The translations under genes and the position numbers were made by a program. This document shows, one piece after another, positions 5,706 to 12,330 of a stretch of DNA of 12,330 nucleotides. The notes under the pieces are model-generated. The model made no database searches. It worked only from the letters and a program-made list of their open reading frames with translations, and had not been told where the DNA came from. Each line of letters opens with the position of its first letter. The stretch's first letter is position 1. The stretch is from Actinomycetota bacterium (GTDB lineage: Bacteria > Actinomycetota > Actinomycetes > S36-B12 > UBA5976): positions 1 through 12,330 of the forward strand of contig RGCY01000020.1 in the NCBI GenBank assembly GCA_009918865.1. Reading direction: 5' to 3'.

Positions 5706-6947
5706 TCACATGGATTCGGGGGTTGCTGAATCTTCAGTGGCCAGTGCGGCAAGGAAGTCTGTCGGGTCGGTGAGGTCATCACTTGTTGGCAAGAGATCCG
5801 GGTGAGACCAAAGGCGGTCACGGACCTCTGCGCCGTGCTTATCCGTGATGTAGTCCCACATGCCACGCGCAACGCGCACTCGTTTTGCGGGCACGTCAAT
5901 CGCTAGTAGTGAACTCAGCAACGAACTCGTGGGAGTGAGCGCCGCACGGCGACGTTGATGTGCCTCGGTCAGCGCAGCAAGTGTTGGAATCCGGTCTTCA
6001 GATGCGCGAGCCACAACACAATCTGCCCACGACTCAAGCAAAATCCACAGTGTCGCGATTCGACTTTGAGCCAGTGTGCCTTGGCTCGTTGGTTTCGCTT
6101 CAAACAATCCTGAAGCCATCAAACCTTGAAGGGAACTTGGGTCGGCTGGGTTGATTTCGGATACCGCACTTCGCAATGCATCGCCGTCTAGTCGAAGTGA
6201 AGCAGCGTATGAATGTGTCGCATCGGCGAGAGATTTACCAATCCACGAATGTGCCGCAAAGAGCCGGGCGAATGCTGATTCACGGACGACATGCCACAGC
6301 AAGGCTTGATCTTTCGGTAGTTCTAGTGCCACCGCATCTTGTTCAATCGCGTGGGGTAGGACTGCTGCTGATGCTTGCGCGAGATCTGCTGGGATTTCGT
6401 GCAGCATCAAAGTGTGTGCTGCAACTTCAGAAACGGCTTGGGCAAGTTGTTGCTCAGCCATTCCGGCGGCCAAACGTTGTAGCAGCGCCATCATCTGTTC
6501 GGGCATCACGGGCATCGCAGGCACCGCGTCCGCAAGTTCGGAAGGCTCACCGCCGGAGTTGGAAAACATCTCCGTGTTCACTCGTGCTGCTGCGTCAATT
6601 AGTGGACGCGCGAACTCAACCCACCCCGCGGCGGTTGCCTCCAGCCACTCCTGCGGCGACCAAGCCTTCACACTCGGGCTGGCACCAGGGAGTGCACTCG
6701 CTGCGTCCAACCAGAGTGCAGCCAGTTCACTTGCTGCCGCCACAGCGGACGCCATGCGCGCATCAACTATGCGGTGTGATGGCATTGATGCGGACGCTGC
6801 TTGGCGCAGGGACGCTGCGGTGAGACTGTGGGCACCAGATGGCTGGGCGAGCATTCGACCAAGTGACTGCAACATCTCGCCCAATCCAGCGAGTGCGTTG
6901 CGCTCATCGTCAGGCTCGCCCCCGGTGAAGCCAAAGCGTGACGTCAT
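5706..6947 (-). CDS. DUF2342 / zincin-like family protein
   Basis: A 413-residue member of the actinobacterial DUF2342 family, usually named 'zinc-dependent metalloprotease' (Zincin_2) and found beside the PDZ protease gene; the M. tuberculosis positional match is Rv3195. Family features: an N-terminal FGFTGGEPDDE stretch (5-15), WSPQEWLEAT 96-105, the core LLWHVVRESAFARLF (216-230), where relatives read roughly LREAAHxRLF, and the C-terminal HPDLLPTSDDL 382-392. There is no HExxH anywhere, and the histidine usual in the core is phenylalanine here (F227), so protease activity is not supported by the sequence. No signal peptide or membrane segment. The protein is rich in alanine and helix-forming residues. 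ATG 6947 has a good ribosome site (AAGGA, six bases upstream). It diverges from the small membrane protein gene across 181 bp. Confidence 0.85.
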   Translation of the reverse strand: MTSRFGFTGGEPDDERNALAGLGEMLQSLGRMLAQPSGAHSLTAASLRQAASASMPSHRIVDARMASAVAAASELAALWLDAASALPGASPSVKAWSPQEWLEATAAGWVEFARPLIDAAARVNTEMFSNSGGEPSELADAVPAMPVMPEQMMALLQRLAAGMAEQQLAQAVSEVAAHTLMLHEIPADLAQASAAVLPHAIEQDAVALELPKDQALLWHVVRESAFARLFAAHSWIGKSLADATHSYAASLRLDGDALRSAVSEINPADPSSLQGLMASGLFEAKPTSQGTLAQSRIATLWILLESWADCVVARASEDRIPTLAALTEAHQRRRAALTPTSSLLSSLLAIDVPAKRVRVARGMWDYITDKHGAEVRDRLWSHPDLLPTSDDLTDPTDFLAALATEDSATPESM

Positions 6948-7116
6948 GTTCCGTCCTTATCTCCCTCAATGGCACCGCGACCTGGCATGTGTGGAACATT
7001 GCCACCGATTCCGCAGGTGCCGGCTATGTCCTGCGCATCAGGTGCAACAGCGAAGGCGCGGTGGTTGTTCCCTGCCTTCACCCTACGCGCGCACCGCACG
7101 GCAGGCGACCTGGTCG

Positions 7117-7122
7117 TAAAGT
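7117..7122 (+). promoter_or_regulatory. Candidate -10 for the membrane-protein/protease operon
   Basis: TAAAGT fits TANNNT and ends six bases before ATG 7129, as expected for a leaderless transcript; a GAGG at 7123-7126 is only two bases from the ATG and is a weak alternative ribosome site. The 181-bp gap (6948-7128) must also hold the DUF2342 promoter, which I cannot point to. Confidence 0.45.
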
Positions 7123-7128
7123 GAGGAC

Positions 7129-7401
7129 ATGGCAGTGATGTGGTGGTGGGCGGTTCCTCTGACGACCACGTTGGCTGCGTGGTCGGTGGTGCTGTGGCGT
7201 TCACGAGCATCTTTGCACCGCGACCCCGTCGTCACTGTGCAAAGACTGAGTCGATTTCGTGGTGCTATGGCGCGGGTACATGCTGACGACGGCGCAACGT
7301 GGCACAGGGGTGAGGCTCCAGTATCTGGCGTTAACGCCGTGAAGCCTGTTCGCAGTGTGGACAGCACTCGCCGAAGTGACGCAGATGGTTCCGAATCATG
7401 A
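7129..7401 (+). CDS. Small single-pass membrane protein, unknown function
   Basis: A 90-residue protein with one N-terminal hydrophobic segment (about 4-23, WWWAVPLTTTLAAWSVVLW) followed by a basic turn (RSRASLHRD) and a polar, probably disordered tail with an RLSRFRGAM element near 40-48. This suggests a membrane-anchored protein with the tail in the cytoplasm. I recall similar small proteins between the DUF2342 and PDZ protease genes in other actinobacteria, with a short FRxAL-type stretch at the same place, but know of no function. The stop overlaps the next start as ATGA (7398-7401), so the protease is likely translated by coupling. The start may instead be GTG 7135 or ATG 7138; TAAAGT six bases before ATG 7129 favours 7129. 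Confidence 0.72.
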   Translation: MAVMWWWAVPLTTTLAAWSVVLWRSRASLHRDPVVTVQRLSRFRGAMARVHADDGATWHRGEAPVSGVNAVKPVRSVDSTRRSDADGSES

Positions 7402-8504
7402 ACGAGCGCTCCGCACCTGCTGGTGACCGCAGCGACGATGAGCTGAGTCCACGTAGCACACAGGCTGTGGTTTCTTTTGTGCTTTTGGTTGTGCTTGCAG
7501 CGGTCGCTGCGTTCATCCCAGTTCCCTTTGTTGCGCTTGCCCCGGGTCCGACGTTCAACACGATTGGCAGTTACTCGGGAACACCGCTGGTCACGATTGC
7601 AAAGCAGACGACCTACCCCACGACGGGCCACCTTGATTTGGTCACGATTCGTGAGACTGGTGGACCGCAAGGTGGGCTCGATTTACTCACTGCGATTCGT
7701 GGTTGGTTTGACCCACATGTGGAAGTAGTCCCGCGTTCCGTGTTGTTCCCACCGGATGCCACTGCCCAGCAGGTGCGACAAGAACATAAGGAGCAGTTCG
7801 CTGACTCGCAGGGTGAAGCAGTTGCTGCAGCCATGGCGTACTTGAAGATTCCGACCAAGACCAGAGTTGTTGCTGGCACAGTGAGTGTCGATGGTCCGTC
7901 CGCGAAACTCATCGATCCGGGGGATGAAATCGTTTCCATCAATTCGAAAGTGGTTGCAACTCCATCTGATGTGTTGACAACCATCCGACCGCTACCCATC
8001 GGCAGCAAGGTCACAGTGTTGGTTCGCACCGGCACTGCCAAGCGAACCGTTAGCGTCACCACGCGTGAGCACCCGGCACATCCGGGGCGTTCTTATATTG
8101 GTGTTGGAGTTGGCACTGTGGCAACGCCGCCATTTCCGGTGACATTTGAACTCAGTTCAGTAGGTGGCCCTAGTGCCGGCATGATGTTTGCGCTGGGGTT
8201 GATTGACAAACTCACCCCCGGACCCATGACCGGTGGCCTCTTTATCGCCGGCACCGGCACCATCGACACTCGCGGAAACGTGGGACCGATTGGTGGCATC
8301 GCACAAAAGATGGTGGGGGCCCAACGCAGTGGTGCGACGGTGTTCCTGGCTCCGGCCGAGAATTGTGACGAAGTTGTGGGCCACATCCCCAAAGGCATGA
8401 CCGTGGTGAAGGTTTCAACTCTCACCGAAGCGGTTACTGCTGTGACCAAAGCCGGCCAGGGCCATCTCACAGGTTTACCTTCGTGTTCCGTCGCGCGCAG
8501 CTAA
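7398..8504 (+). CDS. YlbL-like PDZ domain/Lon-type serine protease, membrane anchored
   Basis: A 368-residue protein with a single N-terminal membrane segment (about 22-46), then an extracytoplasmic region ending in a PDZ domain (about 155-223; VDGPSAKLIDPGDEIVSIN is the typical ligand-loop region) and a C-terminal Lon (S16) proteolytic domain. The Ser/Lys dyad is visible: S259 in VGGPSAGMMFAL and K304 in GPIGGIAQKMVGA. The membrane-facing sequence VPFVALAPGPTFNTIG is characteristic of this family (YlbL in Bacillus; Rv3194c in M. tuberculosis). It is expected to cleave membrane or exported substrates; YlbL has a reported role in degrading a cell-division inhibitor after DNA damage. That role has not been shown for actinobacterial members. 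The start overlaps the preceding stop and lacks its own ribosome site, implying translational coupling. Confidence 0.93.
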   Translation: MNERSAPAGDRSDDELSPRSTQAVVSFVLLVVLAAVAAFIPVPFVALAPGPTFNTIGSYSGTPLVTIAKQTTYPTTGHLDLVTIRETGGPQGGLDLLTAIRGWFDPHVEVVPRSVLFPPDATAQQVRQEHKEQFADSQGEAVAAAMAYLKIPTKTRVVAGTVSVDGPSAKLIDPGDEIVSINSKVVATPSDVLTTIRPLPIGSKVTVLVRTGTAKRTVSVTTREHPAHPGRSYIGVGVGTVATPPFPVTFELSSVGGPSAGMMFALGLIDKLTPGPMTGGLFIAGTGTIDTRGNVGPIGGIAQKMVGAQRSGATVFLAPAENCDEVVGHIPKGMTVVKVSTLTEAVTAVTKAGQGHLTGLPSCSVARS

Positions 8505-8575
8505 AGCAAACACAGCACAATCAGGCGATGGCGCAACTCACGCCAATGAACACCGCGACCGCGCAGGTGTCGGTC

Positions 8576-8583
8576 AGAAGGAG
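8576..8583 (+). promoter_or_regulatory. Ribosome binding site of the UPF0182 gene
   Basis: AGAAGGAG five bases before ATG 8589, a near-ideal site that settles the start. The 84-bp gap after the protease gene shows no terminator, so read-through from the protease gene is likely. Confidence 0.75.
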
Positions 8584-8588
8584 CAACA

Positions 8589-11453
8589 ATGACGCAAGTT
8601 CCCCCATCTCGTGGTCGTGATGCTGCGCGCAGCCGCGCCTGGGTTCCGACGCTTGCGGTGGTCGCTGTCATCTTGCTCCTAGGTGGGGTGGTGGTCTCCA
8701 TGGCAACCGACTACCTCTGGTTCTCATCCGTGCGCGCAACTGAAGTCTTCACGAAGACTTTGTTGTCGAAATGGGGCTTATTTCTGCTTGTTGGTTTGGT
8801 GACCGCAGCCGTCATCTTCTTTGCCTCTGCACTTGCCTGGCGTGCTCGGCCAACTGCCGCAGCACCTTCGCCTGCAGACCGCTACCGGACAGCACTCGAA
8901 CCGGTGCGCCGCAAACTCACACTTGGTGCGAGCGTGTTTTTTGGTTTCTTTGCTGGCTCAGCTGCCGCAGGACAATGGCAGACCGTGCAACTGTTTTTGC
9001 ATCGCACATCCTTCGGTGTCAAAGATCCGCAGTTCGGCAAGGATGTTTCGTATTACATGTTCTCTTATCCATTCCAGCGCTTTGTCCTCAGCCTTGGTCT
9101 GTCGCTGGTGGTTGCAGCACTCATTTCAAGTGTGGTGACGCATTACGTTGCGGGATCCATCACTTTGCAGGCAGGCTCGGGTCGCCGCGTCGCGCTCGCA
9201 GCACAGCGGCAGTTCGCATTGCTCGCAGGTTTGGGCTTACTCATTAAGGCTGGGGCCTACCGATTGGATCAGTATGGGTTGGCACTCAAAGACAGTCAGT
9301 TGCTCACCGGTCTGAAGTACACCGATGTGCACGCGCGCATTCCGGCACTGCAAATCTTGATGGGAGTTGCGGTGTTGTCGGCGGTGCTGTTCCTTGTTGC
9401 AGCTTTCCGTGGCGGAATGCGGACTGCATTGCTGGGTTTGGGATTGCTTGCTGGGGTGTCCTTGCTCGCTGGTGGCGTCTACCCGTCCGTCGTGCAGCAA
9501 TTGCAAGTGAAGCCGAGTGAACTTGTTCGCGAAGCGCCTTATATTCAACGCCATATTGACGCGACTAGGTATGCCTATGGGTTGGAAGATGTAAAGAAGC
9601 AGGATTACAGCGCCGTGGGTGATCCAAGTGCGGCGAATCTTGCAGAAGACACCGGCACGTTGAACGCCGTGCGTTTGTTAGATCCGAATGTCATCTCAAC
9701 CACGTTCTCGCAACTGCAACTCATCAAGAACTTTTATGCATTCCCTGACCTTCTCGACATCGACCGGTACACGATTGATGGCAAGCAGCGTGGTGTGTTG
9801 CTCGCTGTCCGTGATGTGAATTTGTCTGGACTAGACCCGGCACTGCGCAACTGGGCAAACGACCACGTGGTTTACACCCATGGCTTTGGTCTGGTTGGCG
9901 CTTACGACAACACCGCGGACCAGGCTGAAGGCAAGCCGGTCTTTGTGGAGAGCAATCTGCCGCCATCAGGCAAACTCGGTGTGAAGCAACCGCGCGTCTA
10001 CTTCGGTGAGTTCTCGCCGCCGTACTCCATTGTTGGCGGAAAGAGCGAAGGCAAGCCAGTGGAGTTCGACTATCCAACTGATGCCACCGCAACTGGTCAG
10101 GCGAACTACGCCTACACCGGCGAAGGTGGCGTGTCAGTTGGTCCGCTGTGGAAGAAACTACTGTTTGCTGCCAAGTATCAAGACGCAAACATCGTGCTTT
10201 CAAAGTTGGTGAATTCGGATTCGCGGATTCTTTGGGATCGAACACCAGCACAGCGAGTGCGCAAGGTGGCGCCGTGGTTGCAGTTGGATTCCGACCCGTA
10301 CCCGGCGGTTGTGAACGGTCGAATCACTTGGATTTTGGATGGTTACACCACGTCAGCCAACTTCCCCTATGCCGCGAAGACCGCATTCGGTGAAGCCACG
10401 GCTGATTCGCTGAACTCAGGCGGGCAGTTCGGATTTGTGCAGCCGAAGGTCAATTACATTCGCAATTCGGTCAAGGCAACTGTGGATGCCTACGACGGCA
10501 CGGTGACGCTGTATTCCTGGGATGACAAAGACCCGTTGCTGAAGGCGTGGCGCGGTGTGTTCCCAGGAATTGTCAAGTCCAAGAACGACATGGCCGTGCA
10601 ATTGGTGTCGCATGTGCGCTACCCCGAAGACATGTTCAAGGTGCAACGTGAAGTGCTTGCGCGCTTCCACGTCACTGACCCGGCGGCGTTCTACGGCGGT
10701 CAGGACTTCTGGGTGATTCCGAATGACCCGACTAAGGAGAACAGTCAGCAAGCGCAGCCGCCGTACTACCTGACAGTGCGCATGCCGGGTCAGAAGCAAG
10801 CGCAGTTCTCTCTGACCACCACATTTGCGCCAAATCAGCGTCCGACGCTCGCAGCGTTTATGGCAGTCAACTCGACACCGGGTCCTGACTACGGAACGAT
10901 GCGAGTTTTGCAGTTACCACGGTCAACGACGATTCCTGGCCCAACCCAGGCATACAACAACTTTGAATCCGATCCCACGGTTTCGACGAAGTTGTCATTG
11001 CTTCGAGCCGGTGGTTCACAGGTCGACCTGGGTAACCTGTTGAGTCTTCCCGTGGGTGGGGGAGTGCTCTACGTGGAACCGGTGTATGTGCGAGCGAGCA
11101 AAGGCAACGGCTTCCCGGTGTATCGAAAGGTGCTTGTGTCTTATGGCACAAAGGTGGCGTTTGAAGACACTCTGAGTCAAGCGCTTGCAGTCGTCTTCGA
11201 GGGTGCCGAGGCTGCGCCGACTCCGGTCACGCCGACTACGCCCAACAAGCCCCCGACACCGAGCACGACAGATCCCGCGACGGCACTTGCGAAGGCACTC
11301 AACGACGCACAGGCGGCCTATGACGCTGGTCAAGCCGCGCTAGCAAAGGGTGACTTTGCGGAGTACGGCGTGCAACAGCGTCGGCTTGCTGCAGCGATTA
11401 AGCGTGCGCAAGCAGCGCGAGCAAAACTACCGGGAACAACGCGCGGCGCTTAG
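8589..11453 (+). CDS. UPF0182 family integral membrane protein
   Basis: A 954-residue member of UPF0182, a conserved family of large membrane proteins of unknown function (Rv3193c in M. tuberculosis). The N-terminal 300 residues hold seven predicted membrane segments, roughly at 19-41, 62-84, 111-128, 166-188, 207-224, 254-273 and 279-297; SATDYLWF-like sequence after the first (MATDYLWFSSV) is typical of the family. The remaining 650 residues form a large soluble region outside the membrane, containing family-like stretches such as RVYFGEFSPPYSIVGG and YVEPVYVRAS. A proline/threonine-rich linker (near 870-895) leads to an alanine-rich C-terminal helix (ALNDAQAAYDAGQAALAKGDF), also common in actinobacterial members. 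It follows the PDZ protease gene on the same strand, and this pairing is conserved, so a link to envelope protein quality control is possible but unproven. Confidence 0.95.
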   Translation: MTQVPPSRGRDAARSRAWVPTLAVVAVILLLGGVVVSMATDYLWFSSVRATEVFTKTLLSKWGLFLLVGLVTAAVIFFASALAWRARPTAAAPSPADRYRTALEPVRRKLTLGASVFFGFFAGSAAAGQWQTVQLFLHRTSFGVKDPQFGKDVSYYMFSYPFQRFVLSLGLSLVVAALISSVVTHYVAGSITLQAGSGRRVALAAQRQFALLAGLGLLIKAGAYRLDQYGLALKDSQLLTGLKYTDVHARIPALQILMGVAVLSAVLFLVAAFRGGMRTALLGLGLLAGVSLLAGGVYPSVVQQLQVKPSELVREAPYIQRHIDATRYAYGLEDVKKQDYSAVGDPSAANLAEDTGTLNAVRLLDPNVISTTFSQLQLIKNFYAFPDLLDIDRYTIDGKQRGVLLAVRDVNLSGLDPALRNWANDHVVYTHGFGLVGAYDNTADQAEGKPVFVESNLPPSGKLGVKQPRVYFGEFSPPYSIVGGKSEGKPVEFDYPTDATATGQANYAYTGEGGVSVGPLWKKLLFAAKYQDANIVLSKLVNSDSRILWDRTPAQRVRKVAPWLQLDSDPYPAVVNGRITWILDGYTTSANFPYAAKTAFGEATADSLNSGGQFGFVQPKVNYIRNSVKATVDAYDGTVTLYSWDDKDPLLKAWRGVFPGIVKSKNDMAVQLVSHVRYPEDMFKVQREVLARFHVTDPAAFYGGQDFWVIPNDPTKENSQQAQPPYYLTVRMPGQKQAQFSLTTTFAPNQRPTLAAFMAVNSTPGPDYGTMRVLQLPRSTTIPGPTQAYNNFESDPTVSTKLSLLRAGGSQVDLGNLLSLPVGGGVLYVEPVYVRASKGNGFPVYRKVLVSYGTKVAFEDTLSQALAVVFEGAEAAPTPVTPTTPNKPPTPSTTDPATALAKALNDAQAAYDAGQAALAKGDFAEYGVQQRRLAAAIKRAQAARAKLPGTTRGA

Positions 11454-11477
11454 ACACATAAGTGTTCCTCGTATCCT
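11451..11477 (+). promoter_or_regulatory. Candidate promoter of the initiator tRNA, overlapping the UPF0182 stop codon
   Basis: TAGACA (11451-11456, one mismatch to TTGACA) and TATCCT (11472-11477, TANNNT) are separated by 15 bases; TTAGAC one base earlier would give 16. Transcription would begin near 11484, just before the tRNA 5' end at 11490. The -35 element begins with the UPF0182 stop codon itself. Confidence 0.5.
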
Positions 11478-11489
11478 TGTGTTCACCGA

Positions 11490-11563
11490 CGCGGGGTGGA
11501 GCAGCTCGGTAGCTCGCTGGGCTCATAACCCAGAGGTCGCAGGTTCAAATCCTGTCCCCGCTA
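11490..11563 (+). tRNA. Initiator tRNA-fMet (CAT)
   Basis: A full cloverleaf of 74 bases. The anticodon loop reads CTCATAA with anticodon CAT. The anticodon stem has the three consecutive G-C pairs (GGG/CCC) that mark initiator tRNAs, and the T-loop is TTCAAAT. Position 1 is C and position 72 is T, so the first acceptor pair is unpaired, another initiator hallmark. A73 is followed by CTT, so the CCA end is not encoded and must be added by CCA-adding enzyme. Confidence 0.97.
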
Positions 11564-11569
11564 CTTTCG

Positions 11570-11605
11570 AAAACTCGGGGTCGCCATGTGCGGCCCCGAG
11601 TTTTT
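11570..11605 (+). terminator. Intrinsic terminator after tRNA-fMet
   Basis: AAAACTCGGGG (11570-11580) pairs with CCCCGAGTTTT (11594-11604) around a short loop, and is followed by TTTTTGTTTT from 11601. It starts seven bases after the tRNA. The A-rich left arm gives some bidirectional capacity, but no minus-strand gene needs it. Confidence 0.9.
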
Positions 11606-11772
11606 GTTTTCCTTGAATGCTATTCACGAGCTGCTGTGTTGAGTTGAACGTCAACATGCGAGACGCGACGACAATATCCGCGGCACTGTTGACAGCACGC
11701 GATGTCAAATGCAAACACAGTGCAATAGTCATTCGGCAGACCACACGAATCGCTAACACCCGATGACGCTGA

Positions 11773-11778
11773 TATCTT
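11773..11778 (+). promoter_or_regulatory. Candidate -10 for a leaderless mini-ORF
   Basis: TATCTT fits TANNNT and ends six bases before ATG 11785, the same geometry as TAAAGT before ATG 7129. There is no recognisable -35. Confidence 0.3.
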
Positions 11779-11784
11779 CGGGTC

Positions 11785-11883
11785 ATGCGCCGCTGTCGTT
11801 GCTTCATCTGTCAAGGCAGTGGTCTGACCAAGCGGCGTCACATCGATTTTGGTCGAGCAACGCGCATGCGGTGTTGTCTCTAA
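11785..11883 (+). CDS. Possible 32-residue CXXCXGXG mini-protein
   Basis: The frame begins MRRCRCFICQGSGLTKRRH and ends MRCCL before TAA 11881-11883. CFICQGSG is an exact CXXCXGXG motif, the zinc-binding repeat of DnaJ-type zinc fingers, and two further cysteines (CC) near the end could complete a site. A TATCTT six bases upstream would permit leaderless transcription. Against this, it has no ribosome site, is only 32 residues, lies in a region otherwise without coding signs, and Arg/Cys-rich short frames arise often in GC-rich DNA. I recognise no homologue. Confidence 0.25.
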   Translation: MRRCRCFICQGSGLTKRRHIDFGRATRMRCCL

Positions 11884-12172
11884 CTCACAGGTGCCGCCCG
11901 AGCGCAGGGCAGTTCACCGATTTCCGCACCACCTGTCGCTGATATTCAGCACTATTTCAAGTGTGCTCCACGACACCTGAATCACTCTTACGCAAGGGTC
12001 TGCGAACTATCTCGCTTGTAGACCACTTCACACGAGTTGCCGGAACGAGGCAACGCAGAGCCGAGTGCAACGCCTCTGAGGTTTCTGGCAAGGCACGACA
12101 TGTTCACCACGATGGTCGGATTTGATCAAGAGAGATTCCCAACTTCTGCTGGGACAACGAAAGGAAAGCACG

Positions 12173-12330
12173 ATGAAGATTCACAACGACGTTACTGAAC
12201 TCGTTGGTCGCACACCACTAGTGCGAATCAACCGAATCATGGACGGTGCACCAGCAACAGTGGCCGCGAAACTCGAGTTCTACAACCCTGCAAACAGCGT
12301 CAAAGACCGCATCGGGGTAGCGATGATCGA
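12173..12330 (+). CDS. cysK: Cysteine synthase A, N-terminal part
   Basis: The first 52 residues of an O-acetylserine sulfhydrylase, which makes L-cysteine from O-acetylserine and sulfide using pyridoxal phosphate in the cytoplasm. The start MKIHNDVTELVGRTPLVRIN and the segment LEFYNPANSVKDRIG are classical; K44 in NSVKDR is the lysine expected to bind the cofactor. ATG 12173 has a good ribosome site, AGGA seven bases upstream within GAAAGGAAAG. The gene runs off the window end. In actinobacteria cysE often follows cysK, which cannot be checked here. Paralogues such as cystathionine beta-synthase or CysM share this N-terminal motif, but the sequence closely fits CysK. Confidence 0.93.
   Translation, partial: MKIHNDVTELVGRTPLVRINRIMDGAPATVAAKLEFYNPANSVKDRIGVAMI

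Larger units (their letters stand above)
11606..12172. other. 567-bp gap before cysK, mostly without recognisable content
   Basis: Apart from the mini-ORF at 11785-11883 I see no gene here. Minus-strand frames 11523-11807 and 11620-11841 are Arg/Cys-rich noise or an antisense read of the tRNA. Two small hairpins lie in the presumed cysK leader: GTTGCC 12036-12041 with GGCAAC 12049-12054, and TCCCA 12137-12141 with TGGGA 12150-12154. I compared the leader with the SAM and cobalamin riboswitch patterns I know and saw no match. No confident cysK promoter stands out. Confidence 0.5.

Noticed and set aside
6412..7119. 235-codon plus-strand frame opposite DUF2342
   Set aside because: Antisense of a well-supported gene, Ala/Ser-rich with no domain. 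It also runs through the intergenic region only because of GC-rich composition.
7083..7670. 195-codon minus-strand frame across the small membrane gene and protease start
   Set aside because: Arg/Cys/Thr-rich with no recognisable fold, and opposite two genes linked by a clean ATGA overlap.
8521..8580. Small inverted repeat GACCG...CGGTC before the UPF0182 gene
   Set aside because: Five-base arms are at chance level and there is no T-tract, so it is not taken as a terminator.
11350..11616. Plus-strand frame ending in a peptide with VARWAHNPEVAGSNPVPA, and its minus-strand partner 11523-11807 with GTGFEPATSGL
   Set aside because: These are the well-known false proteins produced by translating tRNA genes; the DNA is the initiator tRNA.

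Overview
The window looks like a moderately GC-rich (by eye about 55-60%) chromosomal segment from a member of the Actinomycetota. Three things support this: actinobacterial marker families (UvrD2-type helicase, DUF5679, the DUF2342/zincin-like family, YlbL-like PDZ/Lon protease, UPF0182), an initiator tRNA without an encoded CCA end, and several starts that look leaderless (TANNNT six or seven bases before the start codon). From memory, the gene order and relative strands match the Mycobacterium tuberculosis block Rv3198c (uvrD2) - Rv3197 (ABC1 kinase) - Rv3195 (DUF2342) - Rv3194c (PDZ protease) - Rv3193c (UPF0182), so this is a conserved core neighbourhood rather than a mobile island. I cannot place it more finely than the phylum.

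Layout. Bases 1-111 may hold the start of a divergent gene cut by the window edge. A UvrD2-like helicase (about 112-1791, +) runs into a convergent ABC1/AarF-family kinase-like gene (1752-3077, -), and the two coding ends overlap by 40 bp. Upstream of the kinase lies a cyclodehydratase/ThiF-like protein (3171-4205, -), and then a 52-residue DUF5679 zinc-ribbon gene (4341-4499, -) followed by a strong intrinsic terminator. A 571-bp non-coding gap (4500-5070) carries a direct repeat, nested inverted repeats and a promoter-like 10-mer facing each way. Next come a YgjP/DUF45 M48-type metallopeptidase (5071-5679, +) and a convergent DUF2342 gene (5706-6947, -).

From 7129 a plus-strand run encodes a 90-residue membrane protein, a PDZ/Lon-like serine protease whose start overlaps the previous stop (ATGA), and a 954-residue UPF0182 membrane protein. 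A promoter-like sequence at the UPF0182 stop codon precedes tRNA-fMet (11490-11563), which ends in a clear terminator. The last gap (11606-12172) holds a speculative 32-residue CXXCXGXG mini-ORF, and cysK (12173 onward, cut by the window end) closes the window.

How the genes fit together: most are housekeeping or poorly characterised conserved genes (DNA repair helicase, quinone/lipid-linked kinase family, proteolysis at the cytoplasm and membrane, translation initiation, cysteine synthesis). I see no mobile element, CRISPR array, toxin-antitoxin pair or phage gene, and nothing I would call a new defence or biosynthetic system. The items most worth a second look are the degenerate E1-like protein, the structured DNA between 4500 and 5070, the missing whiB7-like gene and HRDC domain at the uvrD2 end, and the mini-ORF before cysK.
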